DNA from: Engelhardtia mirabilis
Lineage (GTDB): Bacteria; Planctomycetota; UBA1135; GCA-002686595
Direction: 5' to 3'
NCBI RefSeq assembly: GCF_007748095.1
Contig: NZ_CP036287.1
Coordinates: 3,286,001 to 3,350,000, forward strand
DNA length: 64,000 nucleotides
Of the stretch, positions 42,391-53,500 are shown one piece after another; position 1 is the first letter of the stretch; every line of letters begins with the position of its first letter. Both the position numbers and the translations under genes were made by a program. The notes below the pieces were generated by a model. The model saw nothing but the letters and a program-made list of their open reading frames with translations. It was not told the origin of the DNA and searched no databases.

Positions 42391-44034
42391 ATGGCACTCC
42401 AAGTCGACTCCCAAGACCAGATCACCGAGTTCATCGGTGTGCTCTCGCGCAGGCGCTGGCAGATCATCGTGCCGGCGCTCTACGTGATCATGCTGGGCGT
42501 GGTCGTGGGCGTGTTCATCCCCAAGAAGTACGTGGCCGAGATGCAGATCAACCTGCTCGAGGCCCGCATCGACGATCGCGACAACGCGAACCGGAGCCTG
42601 GAGCAGACGGCCACCCAGCGCGAGATCGAGAACGCCGAGTACCAGGCCAAGTCCAGCGACCGCGTGCGGCGGGTGATCGATGAGCTGAACTGGTCCGACT
42701 ATCTGCAGTTGGACTCGGTCGAGCGCAACGAGTACTTGGCACGGGTCAAGAACTCGATCGAAGTCGCCGTGCTGCCCAAGACCGGCGACGAGGGCTCGAC
42801 CTTCATCGACCTCTCCTATGCGGACGTGGACAGCGGTCGGGCGATCGCCTTTCTGAGCCGGCTCTCGACGCTGTGGGTGCAGGAGGTGTACGACCGCGAC
42901 ACCAAGAACCTGCGGCTCGAGAAGGAGACGCTCCAGAACCTGCGCGACGATGCCAGGAAGGAACTGGAGACCCTGGAGCGTCGACGCGGGCAGTTGATCA
43001 TCGAGGCCGAGCTCTCGCCGACCCAGCTCGAGGGCGGGAATTCGGGCGGCCGTGAAGAGGACCCGCTGTTCAAGCGGATGAACGCCCGTCGCGACGAGAT
43101 CGAGGACCTCACAATCGCGATCAGCGAGTTCAACGCCAAGATCGACTCGCTGCAGAAGGAATACGACGCCGAGCCGGCCTACGTCGTCCAGGTGGCGAGC
43201 CTGCAGGGCAAGTTCGACCAGCAGATCGCGGCCATCGAACGGCAGATGAGTGAGCTGGTGTCCCAGCAGGACAGGTACCTGCCTGCGAACACCCAGTGGC
43301 AGAAGATCCAGGACCAGGTCGCCGACCTCGAGGGTGACGTCGAGCTAATCAGGCAGCAGGCCCGCGAGACGGTGATCCAGAGCGAGCCGGTCCCGAACCC
43401 GCGGCGCAAGTTGCTCAGCGACCAGATGGCCACCCTGCGCTCGGAGGCGGACGCCAAGGGGCGGCGGTTGGCGGAGTTGAGCGCCCTCGACACGCGCGAC
43501 GAGCAGGCCTACGAGACTCGCGTCCAGGCGGTCTCCGAGGTGCGGGACATCGACACCAAGATCATTCTCGCCAAGGCCCGTCTGGTCGAGGCCGAGGACC
43601 AGCTCAGCGGTCGCAACACGAAGCTCGAGCTGCTGCAGAAGGCCTACCCGCAGCCCTGGATCGTCACGGAGGAGGCCCACACGGACAAGCGTCCGACCCA
43701 GCCCAACGTCGCGATCATCGTGATCTTCGTGAGCATCATGGGCATCGGCCTGGGTCTGACCCTGGCCGTGGTGCGTGAGTTCACCCAGCCGGGCTTCCGC
43801 AACCCGGGCGACGCCGCGCGGGCCATCGAGCTGCCGGTGTTGGGGGTCGTGGGGGAGTTCAAGCCCCAGCGGGAGCGCCGGCGAGAGAGCGTGCGACGGA
43901 TCGTCGTCGGGCTGTCGACCCTGGTGATCCTGGGCGGCGTGGGTTGGTTCACCTGGACCTGGGCCAACCGCCCCGAGCTTCTGAGCACGGAAGTCCTCGA
44001 GGTCATCGAGGGCGTCCGGATGGAGCTGCGCTAG
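42391..44034 (+). CDS. Wzz/GumC-type polysaccharide chain-length determinant protein
   Basis: A 547-residue inner-membrane protein. TM1 is about residues 22-44 (IIVPALYVIMLGVVVGVFIP), followed by the Wzz beta-strand region (YVAEMQINLLE). A long coiled coil of about 300 residues follows. TM helices near 444-462 (VAIIVIFVSIMGIGLGLTLA) and 505-525 end it. There is no C-terminal tyrosine kinase domain. It controls length and export of the polysaccharide with the lipoprotein upstream. Confidence 0.87.
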   Translation: MALQVDSQDQITEFIGVLSRRRWQIIVPALYVIMLGVVVGVFIPKKYVAEMQINLLEARIDDRDNANRSLEQTATQREIENAEYQAKSSDRVRRVIDELNWSDYLQLDSVERNEYLARVKNSIEVAVLPKTGDEGSTFIDLSYADVDSGRAIAFLSRLSTLWVQEVYDRDTKNLRLEKETLQNLRDDARKELETLERRRGQLIIEAELSPTQLEGGNSGGREEDPLFKRMNARRDEIEDLTIAISEFNAKIDSLQKEYDAEPAYVVQVASLQGKFDQQIAAIERQMSELVSQQDRYLPANTQWQKIQDQVADLEGDVELIRQQARETVIQSEPVPNPRRKLLSDQMATLRSEADAKGRRLAELSALDTRDEQAYETRVQAVSEVRDIDTKIILAKARLVEAEDQLSGRNTKLELLQKAYPQPWIVTEEAHTDKRPTQPNVAIIVIFVSIMGIGLGLTLAVVREFTQPGFRNPGDAARAIELPVLGVVGEFKPQRERRRESVRRIVVGLSTLVILGGVGWFTWTWANRPELLSTEVLEVIEGVRMELR

Positions 44035-44064
44035 TCCCCCTAGCGGGGACCAGGGGGCGACGGC

Positions 44065-45480
44065 GTGCTTCGCGACCTAATCGTCAGCCTGTCGATCATG
44101 GCGCTGATGCCGGTCTCGTTCCGGCGTCCGTACATCGGGCTGGTGATGTTCTCCTGGCTCGCCTACATGCGCGTCCAGGACTTGACCTGGGGTTTCGCCA
44201 AGTCGTTCCGTTGGTCGTTCTACATCGCGATCATCATGTTCGTGGGCTTCGCGCTGAAGAAGAAGGACCGCTTCTTCAAGCCCGACATCCGCAACTACAT
44301 GATGATGGGCATGGTCGTGATGGTGGCCCTGGGGGTCGCATTCGGGCCCCCCGGCGCCGACCCGACCTTCCAGGTCAAGCGTCTGATCGAGTTCGCCAAG
44401 ATCGTAGGCATCGCGCTGTTCACCACGGGAGTGGTGCGGACGCGCGAGCACATGCGCCTGTTGATCTGGGTGATCGCGCTCTCGTTCGGGTTCTATGGAG
44501 TCAAGAATGGCATCTGGGGCATCATGACCCTGGGGCGCACGCCGATCAAACAGGGGCCCGGCGGGCTCATGTTCGACAACAACGACTTCTCGCTGGCCCT
44601 CTGCATGGCGATCCCCATGCTCTGGATGATCGGGGAGTCGGAGAAGCGCCAGGTCCTGTCGCGGGCCTTCAAGGCAATGGTTCCGCTGACGGCGTTCACG
44701 GTCCTGTTGACCCAGTCCCGGGGCGGCCTGTTGTCGCTCGTCGGTTGCATCGGGGTGCTGGTCTGGCACTCGAAGCACCGGGTCAAGGCGATCATCGCCG
44801 GCCTGGTCCTGGCGGTGGTGGGCTTCGCGATGATGCCGGACGGCATGCGCGATCGATTCATGTCGATCCGCAACTTCCGCACCGAGGGCAGCGCCCAGTC
44901 GCGCTTCCGCTCCTGGTCGGTGGCGATCCGCATGGCGACCGCCAACCCCCTGCTGGGGGTCGGCCTGTCGAACTTCCGCGGTAGCTACCTGAAGTACCAG
45001 CCCAACCCCACCGCGCGGGAGATGGCTGGCCAGGACATCTACGTCGCCCACAACTCCTACCTCCAGATCTGGGCCGAGACGGGGACCATCTCCCTGCTCC
45101 TGTACCTGGGGTTGATCGTGCTGTCCTTCGTCACGATCTGGCGCGTCCGCGCCAAGGCCCGACTACGTTACGAGTCGAGCTGGATCATCAACTACGCCAC
45201 GATGTTCGAGGCGTCGCTGGTGGCCTTCGTGATCGGCTCGACCTTCCTCAACCGCGCCCACTTCGACCTCGTCTACCACTGGTTCGCCGTGATCATGCTC
45301 TTCGGTGAGTTCGCGGAGCAGCAGATGAAGGAGGACGCGCGCAACCCGCTCCAAGTCGGATCCAAGAAGGGTCGGCGGGGGACCATTCGTGCCCTGGGCG
45401 GCCAGGGCTTCGGCGTCAAGCCGCGGCCCCCCAGCGGCGGCGGCTTCCGGGACACGCCCCTCGTGGAGGGCTCGCGCTGA
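44065..45480 (+). CDS. O-antigen ligase family protein, exosortase-A-associated type
   Basis: A 471-residue polytopic protein starting at GTG 44065. The N-terminal MLRDLIVSLSIMALMPVSFR, RPYIGLVMFSWLAYMRVQDL and TWGFAKSFRW match the DUF5935-like N-terminal domain of 'putative O-glycosylation ligase, exosortase A system-associated' proteins. The Wzy_C region has LTQSRGGLLSLVG and NPLLGVGLSNF, with AHNSYLQIWAETG as the catalytic-loop His. Polymerase or ligase activity cannot be separated by sequence. The stop overlaps the next start by 1 nt. Confidence 0.87.
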   Translation: MLRDLIVSLSIMALMPVSFRRPYIGLVMFSWLAYMRVQDLTWGFAKSFRWSFYIAIIMFVGFALKKKDRFFKPDIRNYMMMGMVVMVALGVAFGPPGADPTFQVKRLIEFAKIVGIALFTTGVVRTREHMRLLIWVIALSFGFYGVKNGIWGIMTLGRTPIKQGPGGLMFDNNDFSLALCMAIPMLWMIGESEKRQVLSRAFKAMVPLTAFTVLLTQSRGGLLSLVGCIGVLVWHSKHRVKAIIAGLVLAVVGFAMMPDGMRDRFMSIRNFRTEGSAQSRFRSWSVAIRMATANPLLGVGLSNFRGSYLKYQPNPTAREMAGQDIYVAHNSYLQIWAETGTISLLLYLGLIVLSFVTIWRVRAKARLRYESSWIINYATMFEASLVAFVIGSTFLNRAHFDLVYHWFAVIMLFGEFAEQQMKEDARNPLQVGSKKGRRGTIRALGGQGFGVKPRPPSGGGFRDTPLVEGSR

Positions 45481-47369
45481 TGTGTGGTTTCACCGGACTG
45501 GTCTTCAACGACCCGCGTCACCTGCCCGACCGGGCACAGCTGCGCGCGATGTCGGACACGATCGTCCACCGCGGACCGGACGACGGCGTCGAGATCGTCG
45601 CGCCCGGAGCCGGCCTGGCCTTCCGTCGCCTGTCGATCATCGACCTGGACGGGGGGCGCCAGCCCTTCGTGCTGGAGGGCGGCAAGCTCGTGGTCAGCGT
45701 CAACGGCGAGATCTACAACTGGCGCGAGCTGCGGGCCTGGTGCGAGGAGCGCGGCGCGGTCTTCCAGAGCGACTCGGATTGCGAGGTCGTCCCGCACCTC
45801 TACCGCCTCGTGGGGGACCGCTTCGCCGAGCGCCTGGTGGGCATGTTCGCCTTCTGCGTGCTGGACCTCGCCGGGGACCGGCCGCGGGTGGTCCTCGGGC
45901 GCGACCGCCTGGGGATCAAGCCCATGTACTGGGCCTGCGACGGCGAGGGCCTGCTCTTCGGTAGCGAGGCCAAGACCCTCCTGGCCAGTGGTCGTCTGGC
46001 GCGCGAGCTGCGCCCGACGGCCCTGCTCGACTACCTGGTCCAGGGCTACGTCGGCGGTGAGGACGCCGCCTGGGCGGGCATGAACCGTCTGCCCGCGGGT
46101 TCGATCCTGTCCTTCGCATCCGGCGACCCGGCGCCGCGCATCGAGCGCTACTGGGACCTGCCCCTGGAGCTGCGCGACGACCCGCCGGCCGAGGGCGAGA
46201 TCCTAGAGCTGCTGGACCGCGTGGTGGCCGATCGCATGATCGCCGACGTGCCCCTCGGCGCGTTCCTCTCGGGGGGCATCGACAGCACGGCGGTGGTCGA
46301 CTCCATGTCGCGCCAGCAGGAGGGGCCGGTCACCGCCTGTTCGGTCGGCTTCCGCGAGCACTCCCACGACGAGCTCGACCTGGCCCGCGCCACGGCCCAG
46401 CGCGTGGGTGCGAAGCACTACACCCAAGTGCTCGATCCCGATCCGCGCGAGGCCCTCGAGGTGCTGCCGTGGCTGTTCGACGAACCCCACGCCGATCCCT
46501 CTTGCCTGCCGACCTGGCTGGTCTCGCGCATGGCCCGCGAACACGTGACCGTGGCCCTCTCCGGCGACGGCGGCGACGAGGTCTTCGGGGGTTATCGACG
46601 CTACGTGCACGACGTGGCCGAGAATCGCCTGCGGGGGGCGTTGGGCGGCCCCGGACGCGCCCTGGCCGGGGCCCTCGGGCGGGTCTATCCCAAGCTCGAC
46701 TGGGCCCCACGCTTCCTGCGCGCGCGGACCTTCCTGACCAACGTGGCCGACGACCCGGCCGCGGCCTACTGGCGCAGCGTGACCCAGATGGATCGGTCGG
46801 AAGCCCTGGCGCTCCTGTCCCCGGACCTGGCGGCTTCGCTGGCCGACCACGACCCCTTCGAGCGCTTCGAGCAGCACTACCGCCGGCCCCGGGTGGACGA
46901 TCCCCTCTACCGGGCGCAGTACGCCGACGTGCACACCTACCTGACCGATCAGATCCTGGCCAAGGTCGACCGCGCCTCCATGGGGGTCAGCCTCGAAGTG
47001 CGGGTGCCGATCCTCGACCACCGCTTCATGGGGCGCTTCGCCAACCTGCGGCCGCAGTTCAAGGTCAACGGCGGGCGTGGCAAGCACGCCCTGCGCGAGG
47101 CCCTGCGCGGACGCCTGCCGAGCGAGGTCCTCGACGGCACCAAGCGCGGCTTCGACACGCCCCTCAAGGCCTGGCTGCGTGGCCCCCTGGCCGCGCCGGT
47201 CCAGGAGGCGATCGAGACCCTCCCGACCCAGTGGTTCCGCCGCGACGTCCTGCGCGCGCGCCTGGCCGAGCACCAGGCCGGGCGGCGCGACCACGGGCGC
47301 CTGTTGTGGAGCCTTCTGATGTTGGAGCACTGGCGCCGGCGCCACGGCGTCACCGGCCTGGTCGCGTGA
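45480..47369 (+). CDS. Asparagine synthase-like amidotransferase, XrtA-associated
   Basis: A 629-residue two-domain enzyme. MCGFTGLVFND carries the N-terminal Cys nucleophile, HRGPDDGVEIV the glutaminase motif, and GAFLSGGIDSTAVV the ATP-pyrophosphatase SGGxDS loop. EVRVPILDHRFMGRFA and GTKRGFDTPLKAWL are typical of the C-terminal domain. In exosortase-A loci such proteins are annotated 'amidotransferase 1' and are thought to aminate a sugar. It overlaps both neighbours by 1-4 nt. Confidence 0.9.
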   Translation: MCGFTGLVFNDPRHLPDRAQLRAMSDTIVHRGPDDGVEIVAPGAGLAFRRLSIIDLDGGRQPFVLEGGKLVVSVNGEIYNWRELRAWCEERGAVFQSDSDCEVVPHLYRLVGDRFAERLVGMFAFCVLDLAGDRPRVVLGRDRLGIKPMYWACDGEGLLFGSEAKTLLASGRLARELRPTALLDYLVQGYVGGEDAAWAGMNRLPAGSILSFASGDPAPRIERYWDLPLELRDDPPAEGEILELLDRVVADRMIADVPLGAFLSGGIDSTAVVDSMSRQQEGPVTACSVGFREHSHDELDLARATAQRVGAKHYTQVLDPDPREALEVLPWLFDEPHADPSCLPTWLVSRMAREHVTVALSGDGGDEVFGGYRRYVHDVAENRLRGALGGPGRALAGALGRVYPKLDWAPRFLRARTFLTNVADDPAAAYWRSVTQMDRSEALALLSPDLAASLADHDPFERFEQHYRRPRVDDPLYRAQYADVHTYLTDQILAKVDRASMGVSLEVRVPILDHRFMGRFANLRPQFKVNGGRGKHALREALRGRLPSEVLDGTKRGFDTPLKAWLRGPLAAPVQEAIETLPTQWFRRDVLRARLAEHQAGRRDHGRLLWSLLMLEHWRRRHGVTGLVA

Positions 47370-48526
47370 AGGTCGGCGTCGTCACATCCCTGTTCCCCTC
47401 GCAGCCTCGCCCGCGCGAAGGGGTCTTCGCCCTGCGGCGCTGGGCCGGCATGGCGGCGCGCGGGCACAGGGTGCACGTGATCCAACCCCTGCCGTTCGCG
47501 CCCCCCCTCTTGGTGCGAGGCGAGCGGGCGGAGCTGGCCCGCATGGCCGCGCGCGAGGTGCGCGAGGGGATCCCAGTTCTGCGGCCGCGCTACCTGCACC
47601 TGCCGCGCTCGGCCCGGGGCAACGCCCGACGCTTCGCGGCGCGAGCCCTGGCGGCCCTGGCCCAGGGCGACGTGCCCGATGTGGTCGTGTGCGACTACGC
47701 CTGGCCGGCCTCGGCCTGTGCGCCCGCCCTGGCGCGGCGCGGTCTGCCCTGCGTGGTCAACGGTAGGGGCAGCGACGTGCTGCAGGTCGCAGGCGAATCG
47801 GACCTCGGCCCGCTCCTGGCCCTGAACCTGCGAGCGGCGGGGCACTGGACTGCCGTCTCCGCTGATCTGGTGCGGGCCATGGACCGTCTAGCCGGCCTGC
47901 CCGGACGGGGGCGGTTGGTGCCCAACGGCGTCGACGCCGAGCGCTTCCGGCCCGGTGATCGCGGCGAGGCCTGCGCTCGAATCGGTCTCGCTCCGGGTGG
48001 GCCGCTGGTCCTGGTCGTCGGCCACCTGATCCCGCGCAAGGATCCATTGTTGGCGCTCGAGGTCTTCCGCCGCGGTGCACCTGAGGCGGCGCGGCTCGTC
48101 TTCGTCGGCCGCGGGCCTCTCGAGGGCGAGTTGCGCGCCGCGATCGACCGCGCGGGACTCTCGGAACGCGTGCAGCTGGTCGGCGAGGCGGAGCCGGACA
48201 CCCTGGCGGACTACTACCGCGCGGCCGACGTCTTGCTCCTGACCAGCCATCGGGAGGGCCGACCCAACGTGGTGCTCGAGGCCCTGGCCAGCGGATTGCC
48301 GGTCGTGGCCAGTGCAGTGGGTGGCACGCCCGAACTACTCGCTAACCTGCCCGGGTCCCTGGCCCCCGACGGTGATGTCGAGGCCTTCTGCGAGCGTCTG
48401 ACGGCCAACCTCCATCGGCCGCCCGCCGCTGCCGAGTGTCGCGCCGCTGTCGCCGATCTGACCTGGGAAGCGAGCCTCGAGGCCCTGGAGCGGGCCCTCG
48501 CCGAAGCCGTGGAGCCCTGTCCGTGA
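47366..48526 (+). CDS. Glycosyltransferase family 4
   Basis: A 386-residue GT-B enzyme starting at GTG 47366, overlapping the preceding stop by 4 nt. The N-terminal VGVVTSLFPSQPRPREGVFA is a GT4 start. The C-terminal domain has LVPNGVDAERFRPGD, VGHLIPRKDPLLALE and LTSHREGRPNVVLEALASGL with the E-x7-E donor motif. It adds a sugar to the lipid-linked polysaccharide precursor. Donor unknown. Confidence 0.9.
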   Translation: MKVGVVTSLFPSQPRPREGVFALRRWAGMAARGHRVHVIQPLPFAPPLLVRGERAELARMAAREVREGIPVLRPRYLHLPRSARGNARRFAARALAALAQGDVPDVVVCDYAWPASACAPALARRGLPCVVNGRGSDVLQVAGESDLGPLLALNLRAAGHWTAVSADLVRAMDRLAGLPGRGRLVPNGVDAERFRPGDRGEACARIGLAPGGPLVLVVGHLIPRKDPLLALEVFRRGAPEAARLVFVGRGPLEGELRAAIDRAGLSERVQLVGEAEPDTLADYYRAADVLLLTSHREGRPNVVLEALASGLPVVASAVGGTPELLANLPGSLAPDGDVEAFCERLTANLHRPPAAAECRAAVADLTWEASLEALERALAEAVEPCP

Positions 48527-49713
48527 AAGTCCTCTACCACCATCGAACCCAGGCCGAGGATGGCCAGGCGATCCACATCCGCGCCCTGCAGGACGCCCTG
48601 CGATCGGAGGGGCACGAGGTCCACGAGGTCGCTTTGGTGTCCCAGTCCGAGTCCCGCGGCGCCGCCGCGGAGCTCGAGCAGCAACGCTCGCGCTTCGGTT
48701 GGATCGATCGAGTGCCCGGCTTCGTGCGCGAGTTGGCCGAGTACGGCTACTCCGCCGTGGCCCGGCGGCGCATCGTGGCGGCCGGTCGCGCCCTGAGACC
48801 GGACTTCATCTACGAGCGCTACGCCTTCGGTAACTTCGGCGGACTCTGGGCGGCGCGGTCACTGGGCGTGCCCTTCCTGTTGGAGGTCAACTCGCCCATG
48901 GTCCTGGAGCTCGGCCGAACCCGTGGCCTGAGCTTCCCGGGCCTCGCCGCGCGGGTGGAGAACAGCGTCTTCCGCCGCTCGGACCGGGTCTGTGTGGTCA
49001 CCCGCGTGCTCGGCGACATGTTGGTCGAACTGGGCGTGGACCCGGCGCGGATCCTGGTCACGCCCAACGGCGTCGACCTGGAGTGCTACCCACAGGCGCG
49101 CGACGCGGCCCTGCGCCGCGCGGCGCGGGCGGAGTTGGGTCTGGCCCCCGAGCCCGAGGGGGGCGGCACCGTGCTCGGCTTCGTCGGCTACTACCGCGAT
49201 TGGCACCGCTTGGATCTGGCCGTCGCGGCCCTGGCCGAGCCCGGTCTCGAGCAGGCCGAGCTGGTCTTGATCGGCGAGGGGCCCGCTCGCGAGGGACTCG
49301 AGGCCGCGGCCGCCCGCGCCGGCGTGACAGGTCGCCTGCACTTCGCCGGACGCCGCAGCCACGAGCGCATTCCTGACCTGCTGGCTGCCTTCGACGTCGC
49401 GCTGCTGCCCGCCATCAACCCCTATGCCTCGCCGCTCAAGCTGCACGAGTACATGGCGGCCCACCTGCCCACGGTGGCTCCCGACCAGCCCAACCTGCGC
49501 GAGGTGCTCGAGAACGGTCGCGACGCGGTGCTGGTTCCCGCGAACGACGGCGACGCCTTCGCCAGCGCCCTGATCGAGCTGTGCCGGGACGCGGAGCTTC
49601 GCGCGCGGCTGGGCGCGGCCGCCCGGGATACCATCGAGAGCCGCGACCTGACCTGGCGCGGTAACGCGCGGCGGGTGGTCGGCGCGGCCCAAGAGGAACT
49701 CGACAGACGATGA
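48523..49713 (+). CDS. Glycosyltransferase family 4, exosortase-A-locus type
   Basis: A 396-residue GT-B protein starting at GTG 48523, overlapping by 4 nt. VKVLYHHRTQAEDGQAIHIR, DFIYERYAFGNFGGLWAA and LVTPNGVDLECYPQ are seen. The donor-site Glu region (INPYASPLKLHEYMAAHLPT) is like the glycosyltransferases of XrtA loci. It is translationally coupled at both ends (the deacetylase start overlaps its stop). Confidence 0.9.
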   Translation: MKVLYHHRTQAEDGQAIHIRALQDALRSEGHEVHEVALVSQSESRGAAAELEQQRSRFGWIDRVPGFVRELAEYGYSAVARRRIVAAGRALRPDFIYERYAFGNFGGLWAARSLGVPFLLEVNSPMVLELGRTRGLSFPGLAARVENSVFRRSDRVCVVTRVLGDMLVELGVDPARILVTPNGVDLECYPQARDAALRRAARAELGLAPEPEGGGTVLGFVGYYRDWHRLDLAVAALAEPGLEQAELVLIGEGPAREGLEAAAARAGVTGRLHFAGRRSHERIPDLLAAFDVALLPAINPYASPLKLHEYMAAHLPTVAPDQPNLREVLENGRDAVLVPANDGDAFASALIELCRDAELRARLGAAARDTIESRDLTWRGNARRVVGAAQEELDRR

Positions 49714-50591
49714 CCGACCGGACGATGACCGACCGACTGCACGCCCTGTCCTTCGACGTGGAGGAGTTCTTCCAGGTCGCCAACCTGCGCGGACAGTTCG
49801 ACCGGGACGACTGGGAGAGCGCCCCGTCGCGCATCGACGTCGGCATGGACGCGATCCTCGGCGCCCTCGATCGCAACCGCGCGCGCGCGACGTTCTTCTT
49901 CCTCGGTTGGGTGGCCGAGCAGCGGCCGGACCTGGTGCGTCGCTGCCTCGACGCCGGCCACGAGATCGCCAGCCACGGCTACGAGCACCTGTTCCTGTGG
50001 GACCTGGGTCCCGAGGGCCTGGAGACGGATCTGGCTCGCACCGAGGAGGCTCTGATGGCCGCCGGAGCTCCGCGTCCGTTGGGCTTCCGTGCGTCGACCT
50101 TCACGCTCACGCGGCGCACTTTCTGGGCGCTCGACGTGCTCGCCCGTCGCGGTTACGCCTACGACTCGAGCATCCATCCGGTCAGCCATCCGGTCTACGG
50201 CATCCCCGACTTCGAGCCGGGGATCTCGCGCGTCGCGGCCAGCGACGGCACCGAGTTGGTGGAGTTCCCCGTCTCGACCCTGCGCGCCCTGGGTCGCAAC
50301 CTGCCCGTGGGTGGCGGCGGCTACTTCCGCCTGCTGCCCGGCTTCGTCACCCGCGGGGCCGTGGCGCGCCTGGAGGCTTCCGGGCGACCCGCGTCGATCT
50401 ACCTGCACCCTTGGGAGTTCGACCCGCAGCAGCCGCGTTACCCCGCGCCGGTGCTCAAGAAGTTCAGGCACTACCTGAACCTGGATCGGACCCTGCCGAG
50501 GCTCGAAGCCTTGCTGGCGCGCTTCCGCTTCGCCGGACTGGCCGAAGTCCTCGCGGCAGAGGGCTGGCTGGAGGCCGCCCCGAACGCCTAG
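49710..50591 (+). CDS. Polysaccharide deacetylase, XrtA/PEP-CTERM-associated
   Basis: A 293-residue CE4 enzyme. ALSFDVEEFFQVANL carries the catalytic Asp-Asp/Glu region, HEIASHGYEHLFLWD the metal-binding SHxxxH, and FRASTFTLTRRTFWAL the Arg motif. YGIPDFEPGISRV and YLHPWEFDPQQPR (catalytic His) match the XrtA-system subfamily. It overlaps the GT4 by 4 nt, and its stop shares CTAG with the convergent TPR gene's stop. Confidence 0.92.
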   Translation: MTDRTMTDRLHALSFDVEEFFQVANLRGQFDRDDWESAPSRIDVGMDAILGALDRNRARATFFFLGWVAEQRPDLVRRCLDAGHEIASHGYEHLFLWDLGPEGLETDLARTEEALMAAGAPRPLGFRASTFTLTRRTFWALDVLARRGYAYDSSIHPVSHPVYGIPDFEPGISRVAASDGTELVEFPVSTLRALGRNLPVGGGGYFRLLPGFVTRGAVARLEASGRPASIYLHPWEFDPQQPRYPAPVLKKFRHYLNLDRTLPRLEALLARFRFAGLAEVLAAEGWLEAAPNA

Positions 50592-53500
50592 GAGCCGGCC
50601 CCGGCGGCGACTTTGGAGTCAGCCACGGCTGGGGTGTTCGATGGGTCGCTGTGGGGCGATTCGTCCTTCGCCGAGCCGTCCTTCGCCGAGCCGTCCTTCG
50701 CCGAACCGTTCGCCGCCGAACCGTTCGCCGCCGAACCGTTCGCCGCCGAACCGTTCGCCGCCGGCGCCGCCGGTTCTGCAGCAGCGCTCTCGTCCCCGCT
50801 GTCTCCCGCATCGGGCTTCTCTTCGGCGGGCGGGGCGGGGATCTTCGTGGCGTAGGAGAGCAGGATCTCGAGGATCTCGAGCCGCAGCGGATCGCTCTCG
50901 GTCTCCAGCAGCACTTGTACCGCTGCCTTGGTCGTCGAGCGGTCCGGGGGCGAGCCGTGGTGCAGCATCGCCAAGGCGAAGATCCGCGCCAGGTCAGGCA
51001 CGGCGAGGCGATCGGCGTTGGCTTCCCGATCCTTCCAAAGCTCGCGCAGGATCCGCAGGCCTTCTTCGAGGTCGGAGTCGGGCGAGTTGATCAGGGACTG
51101 GGCGCGAATCAGAGCCAGGGCCGGGTCGTCCGCGGGGCGATTCTCCATGCGGCGGATGGAGACCAGCATGGAGGTCACCCGCTCGGGGTTGCGGCCGAGA
51201 GTGGCCTGAAGCCTGGCCGCGCTCAAGATCGCCGCCGGCGAGGGGACCATGGCGCGCACGATCTCGTAGTGGGCCGCCGCGTCGAGGCGGCGCCCTTCGA
51301 TCTCGTAGACCTCGCCCATCATCAACCACAGGTCGAGCGACTGGGGCAGGAGCGCCAACTCCGACTCGACGAACGCCTCGGCGCGCTTCGGAGCGTAGGT
51401 GGCCAAGAGCTCGGCCCAGGCTCGGCTCGTGCCCGCACGCAGTCGATCGATGGCCACGCCACCGGTGCGCTCGCGGAACTGATCGAGCAAGAGCCACGCC
51501 CGACCGATGCCGATCTGCAGGCTCTCGCGCTGGTGGTCGATCTCGTAGCGCGCCCGCGCCAGGACCACCAACGGATCGTCCGGCAAGCGGGCCGACAGGG
51601 CCAGCAGCTCGGCGGAGTAGACCGACGGGGCGATCGCGTCCGTACGGTCCGCGAAGTCGAGGGCGGACAGGAAGGCGGGGGCGTATTCGAATGCCAGCTC
51701 CCGGTCGGCCGCGCGGAAGAAGCCCCCGTAGGTCGCCACGGCGTCCGCGAAGTCACCCGTGGACTGCTGCAATCGCCCCATGATCAACTGGGCCGCCAGG
51801 TGCCGCGGGCGCTGCTCGAGCACCTTGCTCACCAGGGCCTTGGCCCGCGGCAAGCGGCCGGCAGACTCCTCTTGCAGCGCTTGGGCCAGGGTCGCGTCGA
51901 CGCTCTCCTCGTCGGGTGCTCCCAGCGCCGCGGCTCGCGCTGCTCGCAGACGCAGCAGCTTGGGGTGCTCGGGTCGCAACAGCCGCTCGGTCTCGATCGA
52001 CAGGAGCAGGTCCCAGGCCGATGAGAAGCGCGGGAAGACGGTGGTCAAGGCCTCCAGCAGGACCGCGGCATCCCCGTCGCGACCCAGCCGCAGGTTGGCT
52101 TCTGCCGCCAGGTACGTCGGCCACAGGGCTCCGGCCGGATCGGCGGTGAGGTTGCCCAGTTCGGCCATGGCCCAGATCGACCATTCGTCGAACTCCAGAG
52201 CCATCAGGATCGCCAGCGCGCGGCGCGGATCCTTGGGATCCTCCGCGCTGCCGCGCAGGAAGTTCGCGGTCTGCACCGTGCCCTCGCGACCGAGCTCCGA
52301 CCAGGGCGCGGGGGTCTCGCTGCGAAGGAACTGGATCGCGCGCAGAGCGAGGGCCCAGCGGGCGGACTGACCCGACTCGATCAGGCCGTCGATGGCCAGT
52401 AGGTTGGCTTCCTCGAGTCGCTCCTCGAGCGCCGCCAGCAGGCAGGCACCGAGCGGACTGGGGGTGTACGAAGTCGAGCGCAGGGCGCGCACCCGGTTGG
52501 CGAGGTCAGTCCAACGCCGCTCCTGAACCGCCATCAGGAGCTCACCCATCTCCGCCACGCCGTCGTCGCGGAAGGCCAGCAGGCGTTCGAGCGCGTCGCG
52601 CGCACTGCTCGCCTGGCGTCCCTGGAGGTGGGCCAGGGCCAGTTGGGCCACCACCTCACCGCTGCGACTGCTGGGGAGCTGGTCGAGGCGCTCGAGCAGC
52701 ATCAAGGCCGGTTGCCACTGACGCTCGAGGAGCAGCTGTTGGGTGACCTTCAGGACCTCGTCGGGGTCGAGGGCCTCGGCCTGAGACACGCCGGCGAGGA
52801 CCTTCGCCAGCCGGTCGGTCTGACCCAGGGCCGTCGCCGCGGCGACGCGTAGCCGCACGGCCGACGCGAACTGCGGATCGGTGGGCACGATCGTCGCGAG
52901 GTGCTGCATGACCCGTTCAGGCCGCCCGCGCGCCAGGTCGATCTCCGCCGCCAGAAGTCTGCCGGGGGTCCCCAGGGTTGCCGGGTCGGCCTCGGCGAGG
53001 GCCTGGGACGCGAGCTCGGCCTGGCCGGTCTCGAGCAGCTCGCGACCGAGCACGAGGACCCCGGTGTAGTGGGGGTCCAAGCGCATCAGCGCGAGCAGTT
53101 GATCGGGGGTCAGGCGCCCGGCGTGCTCCAGCTCGCGTAGCTCGGCCAGGGTCTTGGCTGCGTTGGGGACATCCGCCAGGCGCGCGAGCAGCAGCGGAAC
53201 CATCAGGTCCAACCGATTCAGCGTGCGATAGACATCGATCAGGAGGTCGTTCGCCGGCAGCAGATTCGGGTAGTCCTTGAGCAGCTTGCGGCAGACGTTG
53301 ATCGCGCCACCCTCCGCACCCGCCGCCAAGTGCATCTCGGCCAGCCGATAGCGTTCGTAGGGATTGCGCGACTCGGTGTCGTACCACTCGCCGCGGGCGA
53401 GGACCTTGCGATAGATCAGGTCCAGGTCACGGTCGGCCTCGAGCAACGAGCGGTCCCCGATCTCGATCCAGCGCGGCAGTAGCTCGGCCGTTCGGTGGGG